NCBI RefSeq assembly: GCF_001456155.1
Contig: NZ_CP013293.1
Span: forward strand, 1,116,001-1,180,000
Length of the DNA: 64,000 bases
Direction of reading: 5' to 3'
DNA from: Chryseobacterium sp. IHB B 17019
GTDB taxonomy: Bacteria > Bacteroidota > Bacteroidia > Flavobacteriales > Weeksellaceae
How positions within the stretch are numbered: the stretch's first letter is position 1; each line of letters starts with the position of its first letter. The position numbers and the translations under genes were made by a program. The notes beneath the pieces are model-generated. The model had not been told where the DNA came from. It made no database searches and saw only the letters and a list, made by a program, of their open reading frames with translations. Shown here piece by piece: positions 43,338 through 52,380 of this stretch.

Positions 43338-44363
43338 CTATTTTATATTCTTAGAATTCAGCCAGTCCTGATATGCTTTTGCGTTGATGGCATGCTGCTC
43401 GGCACTTGCTGTGAATTTATGATAACCAAATCTCGCGGGATCGGCACACATGAAGATATAATCATTCTTTTCGGCATTCAAAACGGCGTCTACAGAATTC
43501 TTATCTACAATACAGATCGGTCCTGGAGGAATTCCTGGATTGGCGTAAGTATTATATGGAGAAGGTGTCGTCAAATGCTTGTACAACACTCTTTTAATGG
43601 ATTCTTTAAAATTTGTCTGCTTGTTGATCGCATAAATTACGGTAGGGTCAGACTGCAGTTTCATGCCTTTTCTGTAACGGTTCAGGTATAATCCGGCAAT
43701 CGTTCTCATTTCATCTTTTTTTCCTCCGGATTCTTTATAAACGATGGAAGCAAGAGCATAGATCTGATCTCTCGTTAAGCCGGATTGTTGTTCTTCCGCC
43801 TTTCTTTCGCTGTTCCAGAATGTATTGTATTGATCATCAAATTTTTTAAAAAACTCTTTTGGAGTTACCGTCCAGAAAAAATTATAAGTATCAATAAAGA
43901 AATATTTTTTGAGGTCTTCTGCGTTCTTATAGCCCTTTTCAGCAGCTATTGTATTCAGGTCTTTTATAAATTGCAGAGAATCAAGCTCTGTTTTTTTGGT
44001 TACTTTGCCAACCATCTGATAAATATCCCCAAAATCACCGATTCTGAAGCTGTTTTCCGTCTGATTTCCTGCTTTAATCATGTTCACCAAGTTGGAGTTT
44101 CCCATACCTTTCTGAAAATGATAACGGCCGGCCTTGAAATATTTATCAAGTTCTTTTTCTTTTGCCACGGATTCGAAAGATTCTTTATTGTCAACATATT
44201 TTGCCGCAGAATCAAGGATTTGCTTAAAATTCGCTTCATGAGGAATCAGAACATATCCTTCTTTTTCGATATTATTTCCGAAGTATTTATTATAAAATCT
44301 CAGACCAAAAAATCCGCCTACTACAAAAATCAGGAGGATGATTATCAGAACAGTTTTTTTCAT
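43338..44363 (-). CDS. mltG: Endolytic peptidoglycan transglycosylase MltG (YceG-like)
   Basis: Cuts nascent glycan strands in the periplasm and so sets strand length. 341 residues: one N-terminal transmembrane helix (VLIIILLIFVVGGFFGLRFY), a LysM-like domain, then the YceG catalytic domain. The active-site Glu is in ALASIVYKESGGKKDEM (about 220); MRTIAGLYLNRYRKGMKLQSDPTVIYAI and TPSPYNTYANPGIPPGPI are the conserved family blocks. 10 bp downstream of dapF and surely co-transcribed, linking precursor synthesis and strand processing. Confidence 0.94.
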   Translation of the reverse strand: MKKTVLIIILLIFVVGGFFGLRFYNKYFGNNIEKEGYVLIPHEANFKQILDSAAKYVDNKESFESVAKEKELDKYFKAGRYHFQKGMGNSNLVNMIKAGNQTENSFRIGDFGDIYQMVGKVTKKTELDSLQFIKDLNTIAAEKGYKNAEDLKKYFFIDTYNFFWTVTPKEFFKKFDDQYNTFWNSERKAEEQQSGLTRDQIYALASIVYKESGGKKDEMRTIAGLYLNRYRKGMKLQSDPTVIYAINKQTNFKESIKRVLYKHLTTPSPYNTYANPGIPPGPICIVDKNSVDAVLNAEKNDYIFMCADPARFGYHKFTASAEQHAINAKAYQDWLNSKNIK

Positions 44364-44373
44364 TTAATGTTGA

Positions 44374-45156
44374 TTAAAAGTTTGTTTTTAAAATTAAATC
44401 GATCTTACCTTTAAAAACCTGTTTAGCAGGACCTTCCAACCAGATATTCTGGAAAGAATTTCCGTTTTTTTCAGCATATACTTTAAGATTTCCACCTAAA
44501 GTCTTAACTTTTACTGAAATTAGATTATTATTTTGCAGAAAAGTTAAAGCCGAAGCCGTAACTCCTGTTCCGCAGCTAAAAGTTTCATCCTCAACGCCTC
44601 GTTCATAGGTTCTTACGAAAATCTCATCATCCGTAATTTTTTCCACAAAGTTCACATTGATTCCTTTTTCTTTATAATTTTCAGAATTCCTGATGCCGTT
44701 TCCTTCTGCAAAAACGTTGTAATTCACCAAGTCTTCAACATATTTTACATAATGAGGTGACCCAGTGTTCATTACAGTGTCTTCTCCATCGTTGGAAATG
44801 GTTTCTACATTGATCATTTTCAATTTGACGATTCCGTTGTGGATTTCCGCTTCATGTTCGCCGTCAATGGCTATGAACTTGCATTTATCTTCAAAAATAT
44901 CAAGGAAAAAAGCAAAGGCAACCAGGCATCTTCCGCCGTTTCCACACATCGTGCTTTCCCCGCCGTCGGAATTGTAGTATACCATTTTAAAATCGTACTG
45001 ATCGTCATTTTCCAATAAAATAAGACCGTCTGCCCCGATTCCGAAACGTCTGTCACACAATTTTTCGATGATATTTTTATCTTTTGGAAACTGGAGATCA
45101 CGGTTGTCAATCATTACAAAATCGTTTCCCGTACCTTGATATTTATAAAATTCCAT
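44374..45156 (-). CDS. dapF: Diaminopimelate epimerase
   Basis: Converts L,L- to meso-diaminopimelate for lysine and peptidoglycan. 260 residues with both catalytic cysteines: Cys71 in STMCGNGGRC and Cys195 in FSCGTGV. YQGTGNDFVMIDNRD (6-20) and NSDGGE are standard. Two half-domains of equal fold. Operon with mltG. The 311 bp upstream contain repeats and no clear promoter. Confidence 0.96.
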   Translation of the reverse strand: MEFYKYQGTGNDFVMIDNRDLQFPKDKNIIEKLCDRRFGIGADGLILLENDDQYDFKMVYYNSDGGESTMCGNGGRCLVAFAFFLDIFEDKCKFIAIDGEHEAEIHNGIVKLKMINVETISNDGEDTVMNTGSPHYVKYVEDLVNYNVFAEGNGIRNSENYKEKGINVNFVEKITDDEIFVRTYERGVEDETFSCGTGVTASALTFLQNNNLISVKVKTLGGNLKVYAEKNGNSFQNIWLEGPAKQVFKGKIDLILKTNF

Positions 45157-45425
45157 ATTAAATTTGATCTAATATTTTTTTGTTTAAGCCTTATTTTAAC
45201 CACAAAAGTCACAAAAGATTAGGATAATGTTTTCTAAGTTTATTCTGAGTTTTAATAAGCAAACATAAGTTTAAAAAAATCTTTCATTTTTATTCTTTTA
45301 CAAGCTTCTAATTTCAAATAATAAATTTTTAATAACCCAAAATTTTTGTCTCTTTTGTGGTTAAATTTTCACACAAAATTTTGCATAAAAATCGAACACG
45401 CAAAATTACTATAATTAAAACAAAA
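45157..45425. repeat. Gap upstream of dapF with inverted TTTTGTGGTTAAA repeats
   Basis: TTTTAACCACAAAAGTCAC (from 45194) is the reverse of the element at 22543. A second, opposite copy TCTTTTGTGGTTAAA ends near 45366. Between them lies AT-rich sequence with nothing further recognised. Confidence 0.6.
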
Positions 45426-45449
45426 AACGAACAGTGTTAGCTGTTCGTT
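45426..45449 (-). terminator. Terminator after the Asn/Gly-rich lipoprotein gene
   Basis: Plus-strand AACGAACAG (45426-45434) pairs with CTGTTCGTT (45441-45449) around TGTTAG; on the minus strand a T-run follows. 18 bp after the gene end. Confidence 0.8.
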
Positions 45450-45467
45450 CTCTTATTTATAATCGTT

Positions 45468-46157
45468 TTATCTAAATCCGCCTCCGCTTCGGTTTGAATT
45501 ATTATTCTGGGAAGAGGAGTTGCTTGATCCTGAACTGTTTCTGAATCCTCCGCTGTTGGAATTAGAGTTGCTGTTTCCAGAAGAATTATTCCTGAACCCG
45601 CTGTTGTTCGAATTAGTGTTCGAGTTGCTATTCGATGAGCTGTTCCTGAATCCTCCCGAATTACTGTTGGAGCTGCTATTATTCGAATTATTTCTGAATC
45701 CTCCGCTGTTATTCTGCGGTTTTTGTGTATTCTGCTGTTGGTTGTTTCTAAAACCGTTGTTTGGTCTCTGGCTGTTGTTTTGGCCATTGTTTTGTCTGAA
45801 TCCACCATTAGAATTTCCATTCCTGAAACCGCCACTTCTGAAACCATTGTTAGGTCTTTGGGAGGTTGTAGCATTGGATCTTCTTTCGATATACACTTTC
45901 CTTCTGGAATTATTATAATTGTAATAATAGTAAGGCACGCCGTTGTCGTAGTAATAATTGACATCATTTCTATAATAATATCCGTCATTACCCCAATATC
46001 CGCCGCCACCGTAATATCCCTGAGGCGCATAATAATATCCGTCGTTGTAATAAGGGTCTCCATATCCGCCGCTTGCATAAGGATCTGAATAAACCGCACA
46101 AGATGTTAAACTAGCTATAGTGATAACGCTAAACGCTATTTTAAATAAATTTTTCAT
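45468..46157 (-). CDS. Low-complexity Asn/Gly/Ser-rich lipoprotein with GFRN repeats
   Basis: 229 residues. MKNLFKIAFSVITIASLTSC is a lipoprotein signal (Cys20). Residues 24-85 are Tyr/Gly/Asp-rich (repeated YYYDNG- and GGYG-like words), then RRKVYIERRSN, then a tail of at least nine GFR(N/S) units separated by Asn/Ser runs, ending GGGFR. It may be a cell-envelope or surface polymer-binding protein, and the Arg-containing repeats could bind nucleic acid or polyanions; this is a guess. Low-complexity DNA makes shadow ORFs on both strands here. 7 bp downstream of pnuC. Confidence 0.75.
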   Translation of the reverse strand: MKNLFKIAFSVITIASLTSCAVYSDPYASGGYGDPYYNDGYYYAPQGYYGGGGYWGNDGYYYRNDVNYYYDNGVPYYYYNYNNSRRKVYIERRSNATTSQRPNNGFRSGGFRNGNSNGGFRQNNGQNNSQRPNNGFRNNQQQNTQKPQNNSGGFRNNSNNSSSNSNSGGFRNSSSNSNSNTNSNNSGFRNNSSGNSNSNSNSGGFRNSSGSSNSSSQNNNSNRSGGGFR

Positions 46158-46164
46158 GACTTTT

Positions 46165-46833
46165 TTATAAACTTTTTTTCTTTAAACTTTTTTTCCAGTT
46201 AAGGTATCCGAGGATAGCCATTATTGTAAATACCAAATATTGCACCGAAGTGATTCCAAGCCCCTTATAAATCATCATAGGCATACAAATAAAATCTCCG
46301 ATGATCCAAAAAATCCAGTTCTCAATGCGCCTTTTCGCCATAAACCACATCCCGACTAAAAATATTGAAGTAGTGATTACGTCCAGCCAATTTCCCCAAT
46401 CGAGGTGATAAAGACCTAAATTTGCGCCTTTCATTGAAAACTGATTGTCAATATAAGGTTTATAATAATATATTACAGTTACTAAGATTAAACTTATTGC
46501 AAAAAGTAAAATCCCATACCCCCATTCTTTTTTAGAAGCCCATGAAACATCGACATGAATGTGGTCTTCAGAGCTCTTTGCCCATAAGATCCATCCGTAA
46601 ACACTCATTACGGTGTAGTAAACATTGATCATGCAGTCTCCCAGCAACCCGAAATTGTAAAGAATGTAAACATAAATTAAGGTAGAAACAATTCCTGTAG
46701 GATAGAGCCAGATATTTTTTTTAATGGAAAAATAAACACTCAGTACACCGAAGACAGCCGCGAAGGATTCCAGGAAAATCTGAAGCGAAGTGTAGCTTTC
46801 GTAGGGCTTTACGAAGAGATCGTATAAATTCAT
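46165..46833 (-). CDS. pnuC: PnuC-family nicotinamide riboside (or related vitamin) transporter
   Basis: 222-residue inner-membrane facilitator with about 7 helices. The repeat-like halves with SVYFSIKKNIWLYPTGIVSTLIYVYILY and the YGWILWAK block, then WLDVITTSIFLVGMWFMAKRRIENWIFWIIGDFICM, are typical of PnuC. The ATG at 46833 starts the normal MNLYDLF end; a TTG six codons upstream is not needed. Members take up nicotinamide riboside, thiamine or riboflavin; no TPP or FMN riboswitch was recognised upstream, so NR is the default. Confidence 0.88.
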   Translation of the reverse strand: MNLYDLFVKPYESYTSLQIFLESFAAVFGVLSVYFSIKKNIWLYPTGIVSTLIYVYILYNFGLLGDCMINVYYTVMSVYGWILWAKSSEDHIHVDVSWASKKEWGYGILLFAISLILVTVIYYYKPYIDNQFSMKGANLGLYHLDWGNWLDVITTSIFLVGMWFMAKRRIENWIFWIIGDFICMPMMIYKGLGITSVQYLVFTIMAILGYLNWKKSLKKKSL

Positions 46834-46998
46834 GTGATCAAAAATAAACAAAAAATAAACACCAAAAAAATGATTTAAATATTATGAAAATCAGAAAATT
46901 AAGTTTTTATATTTAAAATTAATGTTGAAATTCTGTCAATAAACGTTAATGTTTGTAAAATTTTTATATTTTCGTAAATCTTTAATAAATAATAAAAT

Positions 46999-48528
46999 AT
47001 GTCTAAAATTTGGGTTAAAAAACCAATGAGCGCCTATGAAGCTGATATCAAAAAAAGCCAGCTGAAACGCGTTTTAGGAAAATGGAGCCTTACTGCTATT
47101 GGGATTGGAGCAATTATTGGCGGAGGAATCTTTGTACTTACAGGAACGGGAGCTTATTATAATGCAGGACCTGCGTTGGCTCTTTCTTTTGTAATTGCCG
47201 GGATTGCCTGTGTTTTTGCTGCTTTATGCTATGCTGAGTTTGCTTCTATTCTTCCTGTTGAAGGTTCTGCGTATGCCTATGCGTACGGAACTGTAGGAGA
47301 AATTTTTGCCTGGATCATCGGCTGGGGGCTGATTCTGGAGTATGCAATGGGATCGATGACGGTCGCCGTTTCCTGGTCCGGATATTTCAGTAAGCTTCTC
47401 AAAATGTTTGGCTTGCACCTTCCGGATTATCTCACGATGGATCCTCAAACCTATATTGCAGCAGGAAACTCTGGTTTTTCAATGAATTTGCCGGCATTTT
47501 GTATTGTTTTATTTGTAATTTCAATTTTATTGAGAGGAACTAAGGGTGCTGCAAAAGCAAATAACTTCATTGTTGTACTTAAAGTTTCTGCGATTATCTT
47601 TGTAATCATTGCAGGAGCATTTTTTATTAACCCTGAAAACTGGACGCCTTTCATTCCGGAAGCAACAGTAATTACTGAAAATGGTGTCTCACACAATGCT
47701 TACGGTTTAGGTGGAGTTGTCGCAGGTGCTTCCGCAATTTTCTTTGCTTATGTAGGATTCGACGCAGTTTCCACACAGGCGGGAGAGGCGATTAATCCTA
47801 AAAAAGATGTACCATTTGCAATCATTGCTTCATTGGTAATCTGTACACTTTTATATATTTTGGTATCTCTTGTTTTAACAGGGATGATGCATTATACAGA
47901 CTTCAATCCACTTGGAAAATATCCTGATGCAATCAAGGCTCCGGTAGCTTATGCGTTCGATATCGCAGGTCAGGCCTGGGCTGGTTATATCATTACGATT
48001 GCTGCAACGGTTGGTTTGATTTCTGTATTGATGGTAATGATCATGGGACAATCAAGAATTTTCTTGGGAATGTCTAAAGACGGATTGATTCCTGCTACTT
48101 TCTCAAAAGTAAATGCTGAAACAGGAGTTCCTACAAAAAACCTTCTTATTTTAGGAGTGGTAATTTCTATTATTGCCTCTTTAACGCCAATTAATGATCT
48201 TGCTCACATGACGAGCTTCGGGACGTTATTTGCGTTCACAATGGTTTGTGTGGCGGTTTGGGTATTAAGAGTAAAAGAACCTCAATTGCAGAGAAACTTC
48301 AAAGTTCCTGCATTGCCTTTGATTGCTTGTTGTGGTATTTTGATCAATATTTACCTGATTATCAACCTGAGCAAAGAAGCTCAGATGTATTCTCTAGCTT
48401 GGCTGGCAATCGGTTTTGTGATCTACTTCCTGTACAGTAAAAAACATTCTAAAATTCAGAATGGAGGATACGGTGAAACTTTCAAAGCAGAACAAGAGCC
48501 TTTGGAAAAACCCGACTTAGATTTATAA
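46999..48528 (+). CDS. APC-family amino acid permease
   Basis: 509 residues with about 12-13 transmembrane helices. The helix 1 break TAIGIGAIIGGGIFVLTGTGAY (about 32-53) is the amino acid binding loop of APC transporters; helix 6 shows FFAYVGFDAVSTQAGEAINPKKDVP, characteristic of the cationic amino acid (CAT/YfnA-like) branch. It brings amino acids into the cell with a proton; the exact substrate is uncertain. Terminator follows 19 bp after the stop. Confidence 0.93.
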   Translation: MSKIWVKKPMSAYEADIKKSQLKRVLGKWSLTAIGIGAIIGGGIFVLTGTGAYYNAGPALALSFVIAGIACVFAALCYAEFASILPVEGSAYAYAYGTVGEIFAWIIGWGLILEYAMGSMTVAVSWSGYFSKLLKMFGLHLPDYLTMDPQTYIAAGNSGFSMNLPAFCIVLFVISILLRGTKGAAKANNFIVVLKVSAIIFVIIAGAFFINPENWTPFIPEATVITENGVSHNAYGLGGVVAGASAIFFAYVGFDAVSTQAGEAINPKKDVPFAIIASLVICTLLYILVSLVLTGMMHYTDFNPLGKYPDAIKAPVAYAFDIAGQAWAGYIITIAATVGLISVLMVMIMGQSRIFLGMSKDGLIPATFSKVNAETGVPTKNLLILGVVISIIASLTPINDLAHMTSFGTLFAFTMVCVAVWVLRVKEPQLQRNFKVPALPLIACCGILINIYLIINLSKEAQMYSLAWLAIGFVIYFLYSKKHSKIQNGGYGETFKAEQEPLEKPDLDL

Positions 48529-48547
48529 TTTTAAATAAATATCAAAT

Positions 48548-48575
48548 AAAATCCACAGAATTCTGTGGATTTTTT
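48548..48575 (+). terminator. Terminator after the APC permease gene
   Basis: AAAATCCACAGAA directly abuts its complement TTCTGTGGATTTT (48548-48573), followed by T-rich sequence. Confidence 0.85.
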
Positions 48576-48588
48576 ATTTTTGTTAATT

Positions 48589-49602
48589 ATGAAAAAGATT
48601 TTACCATTTTTACTTTCATTCTTAGGAATATTTTCATTTTCTCAGCAAATAGAAAGTTTTGAAACCATATTTAGTGATAAAATAAGCATCCGTGCTTTAG
48701 AGATCTACGATCATAAAGTCTGGTACAGCGGAACCGATTCCAAGTTTGGCTTTGTTGATTTAAATGATTTTAAAAATCAGAAACAGATTAAATTATCTGA
48801 GAAAAATCTTCAATTCAGAACATTGGCGCAGGATAAAAATTCTTTTTATGCTATTAATATTGAAAGTCCGGGTCAGTTTTTTAAGATTGACAAGAAAAGC
48901 TTAAAATCAGAAATTATATTTACAGATACAGTGAAAACGGCTTTTTATGACGCGCTTCATTTTGTGAATGATAAGCTTGCCTTTACTTTCAGTGATGCAG
49001 ATAAAGATAACAAATTAAAGCTGGCTGTATTCAAAAAAGGGGAATGGGGTCCATTTAAAAACAATATTAAATTAAATGAAGGGGAAGCCGCTTTTGCAGC
49101 AAGTAATACCAATATTGCTTCATCAAAAAATTATCTTTGGATTGCAACAGGAGGAAAGGTTTCTCGGATTTTAAGATTAAACCTTAAAAACGATACATTT
49201 GAGATATTTAATACTCCTTTTGTTCAGGGGGATTCTTCGCAGGGTATGTATTCTATTGATTTTGATGATGATACATTTGGTATTGCGGTTGGCGGAGATT
49301 ATACCAAACAAGAAGCCAATATCAACAATATTGCAACCACAAATGACGCTGGAGAATCTTGGCAAATACAGGCTTCCGGTCAAAATGCAGGATATACAAC
49401 CTGTGTAAAAATTAAACCAAATTCTAAAGGAAAAGAAATAATTTCCGTTGGAGATCAGCATATCAGTTATTCTTCAGATTATGGAAAAACATGGAAGAAA
49501 ATTTCCGATGAAAAAGGATTTTTCGTTTGCGAATGGATTGATATGAATACCGTAGTTTTTGCAGGAAACAAAAAGATTTCTCTGATGAAATTAAAATTCT
49601 AA
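48589..49602 (+). CDS. Secreted BNR/beta-propeller-like protein
   Basis: 337 residues, signal peptide ending at IFSFSQ (about 18). Repeated blocks with DAGESWQIQASG and DYGKTWKKISDE are Asp-box/BNR repeats (S-x-D-x-G-x-x-W), and the overall length fits a 6- or 7-blade propeller related to photosystem-assembly/YCF48-like or oxidoreductase-annotated proteins. No enzymatic residues are identifiable. The ATG at 48589 opens the signal peptide; upstream codons in frame run through the terminator. Confidence 0.82.
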   Translation: MKKILPFLLSFLGIFSFSQQIESFETIFSDKISIRALEIYDHKVWYSGTDSKFGFVDLNDFKNQKQIKLSEKNLQFRTLAQDKNSFYAINIESPGQFFKIDKKSLKSEIIFTDTVKTAFYDALHFVNDKLAFTFSDADKDNKLKLAVFKKGEWGPFKNNIKLNEGEAAFAASNTNIASSKNYLWIATGGKVSRILRLNLKNDTFEIFNTPFVQGDSSQGMYSIDFDDDTFGIAVGGDYTKQEANINNIATTNDAGESWQIQASGQNAGYTTCVKIKPNSKGKEIISVGDQHISYSSDYGKTWKKISDEKGFFVCEWIDMNTVVFAGNKKISLMKLKF

Positions 49603-49729
49603 TCATTTTGATAGAAGGTATCTTTCCAAATATTTTTTATTTTAAATTTTTTGACCGTATTTAGACTCATTATAAATTTCAAAAATAAACCCTAATATAT
49701 TTCATGATTCAAAATCCATAAGATATATT

Positions 49730-49737
49730 TAATTTTG
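49730..49737 (+). promoter_or_regulatory. Candidate -7 box for hemN
   Basis: TAATTTTG matches TAnnTTTG, 48 bp before the hemN ATG. The -33 element is not evident. Confidence 0.35.
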
Positions 49738-49785
49738 CATAATAAAACTTCAATTGGAAGTTCATGTTAAAATTTTAAATCTAAA

Positions 49786-51144
49786 ATGAATTCTTTAATA
49801 GATAAATATAACATTCCCGGACCTCGTTACACATCTTATCCTACAGTTCCTTATTGGGATGAAAATTCTTTCTCTCCGGAACAATGGACGCAGAGTGTGA
49901 TCAGGACTTTTAAGGAAACCAATGCAGAAGAGGGAATTTCTATCTATATTCACCTGCCTTTCTGCGAGGCTTTATGTACATTTTGTGCATGTCATAAACG
50001 TATTACGAAACAACATAGTGTAGAAATTCCATACCTGGAAAGTGTTTTGAAAGAGTGGAAGCTTTACCTTAAACTTTTTAATGAAAAACCTAAATTAAAA
50101 GAATTACATTTAGGTGGAGGAACACCCACTTTTTTCTCACCGGAAAATCTTAAAACACTCTTAACGGGTATTTTTGAAACGGTGGAAATTGCCGAGCATC
50201 CGGAATTTTCTTTTGAAGGTCACCCGAACAACACGACAAAATTGCATCTTCAGACTTTGTATGATCTGGGTTTCAGAAGAGTAAGCTTTGGAGTTCAGGA
50301 TTACGACCCGAAAGTTCAGAAGGCGATCAACAGGATTCAGCCGTTTGAAAAAGTAAAAGAAGTGACGGAATGGGCGAGGGAAATAGGATACAGGGGAATC
50401 AGCCATGACTTGGTTTTTGGACTTCCACATCAAAGTTGGGAGGCGATGGAACATACTATCCGCAAAACAATGGAATTGAAACCGGATCGCTTGGCGTTCT
50501 ATTCTTACGCTCATGTTCCATGGATAAAAGGTGTCGGACAGAGAGGTTTCGACGAAAATGACCTTCCGAGTGGTGAAGAAAAGCGCCGTTTATATGAAGA
50601 CGGAAAAAAATTACTGGAAAATCTGGGCTATATTGAAGTTGGAATGGATCATTTTGCTTTGGAGCATGATGACCTTTACCAGTCTCTAATTCAGAAAAAA
50701 CTGCACAGAAATTTCATGGGCTATACTTCCAGTAAAACCCAATTGATGGTAGGTCTGGGAATGTCTGCAATTTCAGATTCATGGTATGCTTTTGCGCAAA
50801 ATATAAAGACCGTTGAAGAATATCAGCAAATGGTTGAGGAAGGCCAAATTCCTGTAGTAAAGGGCCATATTTTGAATGATGAAGACCTGATTGTAAGAAG
50901 GCATATTTTAAATTTGATGTGCCAACTTGAAACGACTTTCGATGTTAATAATTCCTTCCCCGAACTTGAAAATGCATTTGAAATGCTGAAGGAGATGGAA
51001 AAAGATGAATTGGTAGAAATTAATGATAATCAAATACATATAACCGAAAAAGGAAGGGCTTTCACAAGAAATGTAGCTATGGTTTTCGATCTCAGGATGA
51101 TGAGAAATAAACCGGAAACGAGGATTTTCTCAATGACGATCTAG
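49786..51144 (+). CDS. hemN: Oxygen-independent coproporphyrinogen III dehydrogenase
   Basis: Radical SAM enzyme that decarboxylates coproporphyrinogen III to protoporphyrinogen IX without oxygen. 452 residues, the length of true HemN rather than the shorter HemW. The cluster motif is Cys60-x3-Cys64-x2-Cys67 followed by Cys69 (FCEALCTFCAC), the extra Cys being a HemN mark. YTSYPTVPYW and LHLGGGTPTFF are conserved. Three bases separate its stop from the next membrane-protein gene. Confidence 0.95.
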   Translation: MNSLIDKYNIPGPRYTSYPTVPYWDENSFSPEQWTQSVIRTFKETNAEEGISIYIHLPFCEALCTFCACHKRITKQHSVEIPYLESVLKEWKLYLKLFNEKPKLKELHLGGGTPTFFSPENLKTLLTGIFETVEIAEHPEFSFEGHPNNTTKLHLQTLYDLGFRRVSFGVQDYDPKVQKAINRIQPFEKVKEVTEWAREIGYRGISHDLVFGLPHQSWEAMEHTIRKTMELKPDRLAFYSYAHVPWIKGVGQRGFDENDLPSGEEKRRLYEDGKKLLENLGYIEVGMDHFALEHDDLYQSLIQKKLHRNFMGYTSSKTQLMVGLGMSAISDSWYAFAQNIKTVEEYQQMVEEGQIPVVKGHILNDEDLIVRRHILNLMCQLETTFDVNNSFPELENAFEMLKEMEKDELVEINDNQIHITEKGRAFTRNVAMVFDLRMMRNKPETRIFSMTI

Positions 51145-51147
51145 CCT

Positions 51148-52356
51148 ATGAACAGAAAAGTTCTTTTGGTTGTTCTTTATCTTTATGCACTGATTTTTAG
51201 TGTATTAAAAACGATAAGGCTTCCTAATGAATGGGCGGAAGCGCATTGGCTGATGGACTATAGATTTGGTTTCGTTAAAAGAGGTTTGGCGGGAGAAATT
51301 TTCGGCTGGTTTTTTGAGAAGAATGAATATAATATTTTAGTTATTTCCTCAGGAATATTGTTTTTGTTGTATTTTTTAATATTTAAAATTGCACTAAAAA
51401 AAGTATTCAAACAAGAGAATAGTTTTTACAGAATATTATTTCTTCTCATATTTTTTCTCTCACAATATGTAGTGTATTCAGCGCATTTGATTGGTTATCT
51501 GGATCATATTGTTTTTTTACTTACGATTTTAGTCATTTACTTAATTAATCAAGAGAAAATCTTTTTGGCATCAGTTATTGCGACAGTATGTATTTTGGCG
51601 CATGAGATTTCATTTTTCCTGATGTTGCCGATAAGCTGTTTTGCTTTGATTATTACATCAATTCCAAGTGTAAATTTTTCATTTAGAAATATATTTTCAT
51701 CAAATATTTTTAAGAAGCTGATTGTCCTCTTATTATTACCTTTTCTAGCCACAGTTTCAGTTTCTTTATATCAGGAAATATGCGGAGAAAATTACTTTTC
51801 ATTGATATTTAATTATTTAAAACATATTCCTTTTATCTCAGAAAATGTTGCGGATTCTGTTGCTTCGGCTTACACAAAAAGTTTCAGTTATTATTTTAAA
51901 GAAGAAAGCGGAAGTTTTTTTCAACGGTTAATGTTATCTAAAGGAACTATTTTTTACGGAATTCCTATACTTTTTTTGCTTTGGATGGCTTTTAAAGAAT
52001 TTAAATTGAAGCAAAATTATCAGTTATTTTTTTTCTTGATAATAGTTTCATTTTTTCCCCTATTGCTTCACGCTATTGCTTATGATACCTATAGAATCTG
52101 GTCCTTTCCTTTTATGATATTATTTTTAGTTTTTTGGATTTTAAGTTCAAAATTTAAAACAGAACATAAAGAATCGAGAAATTTATCAACTTTAGAAATT
52201 GTATTTTTTATATTGTGCTTCTTATTAGTTACATTAATTCCAAATATACTGTTTGATAATGAGGTTGAAAGATTTCCTTTAATTGCAAGATCAATAATAA
52301 TACTGCCTATATTTTTGATTTTATACTTTTTAAAAAAGCCCCAACCGAAAGATTGA
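51148..52356 (+). CDS. Unrecognised polytopic membrane protein
   Basis: 402 residues, very hydrophobic, with about 10-11 predicted transmembrane helices. The N-terminal part has EAHWLMDYRFGFVKRGLAGE between helices 1 and 2, reminiscent of membrane proteins related to polysaccharide polymerases or GT-C glycosyltransferases, but no family can be named. Base composition is more AT-rich than its neighbours (many Phe, Ile, Leu codons with A/T). It begins 3 bp after hemN, so it is probably co-transcribed, though a link to heme is not obvious. Ends in a terminator used by the opposite gene. Confidence 0.75.
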   Translation: MNRKVLLVVLYLYALIFSVLKTIRLPNEWAEAHWLMDYRFGFVKRGLAGEIFGWFFEKNEYNILVISSGILFLLYFLIFKIALKKVFKQENSFYRILFLLIFFLSQYVVYSAHLIGYLDHIVFLLTILVIYLINQEKIFLASVIATVCILAHEISFFLMLPISCFALIITSIPSVNFSFRNIFSSNIFKKLIVLLLLPFLATVSVSLYQEICGENYFSLIFNYLKHIPFISENVADSVASAYTKSFSYYFKEESGSFFQRLMLSKGTIFYGIPILFLLWMAFKEFKLKQNYQLFFFLIIVSFFPLLLHAIAYDTYRIWSFPFMILFLVFWILSSKFKTEHKESRNLSTLEIVFFILCFLLVTLIPNILFDNEVERFPLIARSIIILPIFLILYFLKKPQPKD

Positions 52357-52362
52357 GGCTTT
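52335..52362 (-). terminator. Terminator after the sugar dehydrogenase gene
   Basis: On the minus strand AAAGCCTCAA pairs with TTGGGGCTTT (one wobble) around 8 bases, then a T-run. It overlaps the last codons of the convergent membrane-protein gene. Confidence 0.7.
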
Positions 52363-52380
52363 AGTGAATGTTGAAAATAT

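Noticed and set aside
45437..46099. Long ORFs on both strands over the Asn/Gly-rich lipoprotein gene
   Set aside because: They come from low-complexity DNA; their products are Ile/Thr- or Leu/Phe-rich runs without signal or domain, while the lipoprotein frame has a good lipobox.
46834..46998. TPP riboswitch upstream of pnuC
   Set aside because: Some Bacteroidota PnuC/PnuT genes have one, but the gap is AT-rich and lacks the conserved CTGAGA and related segments.
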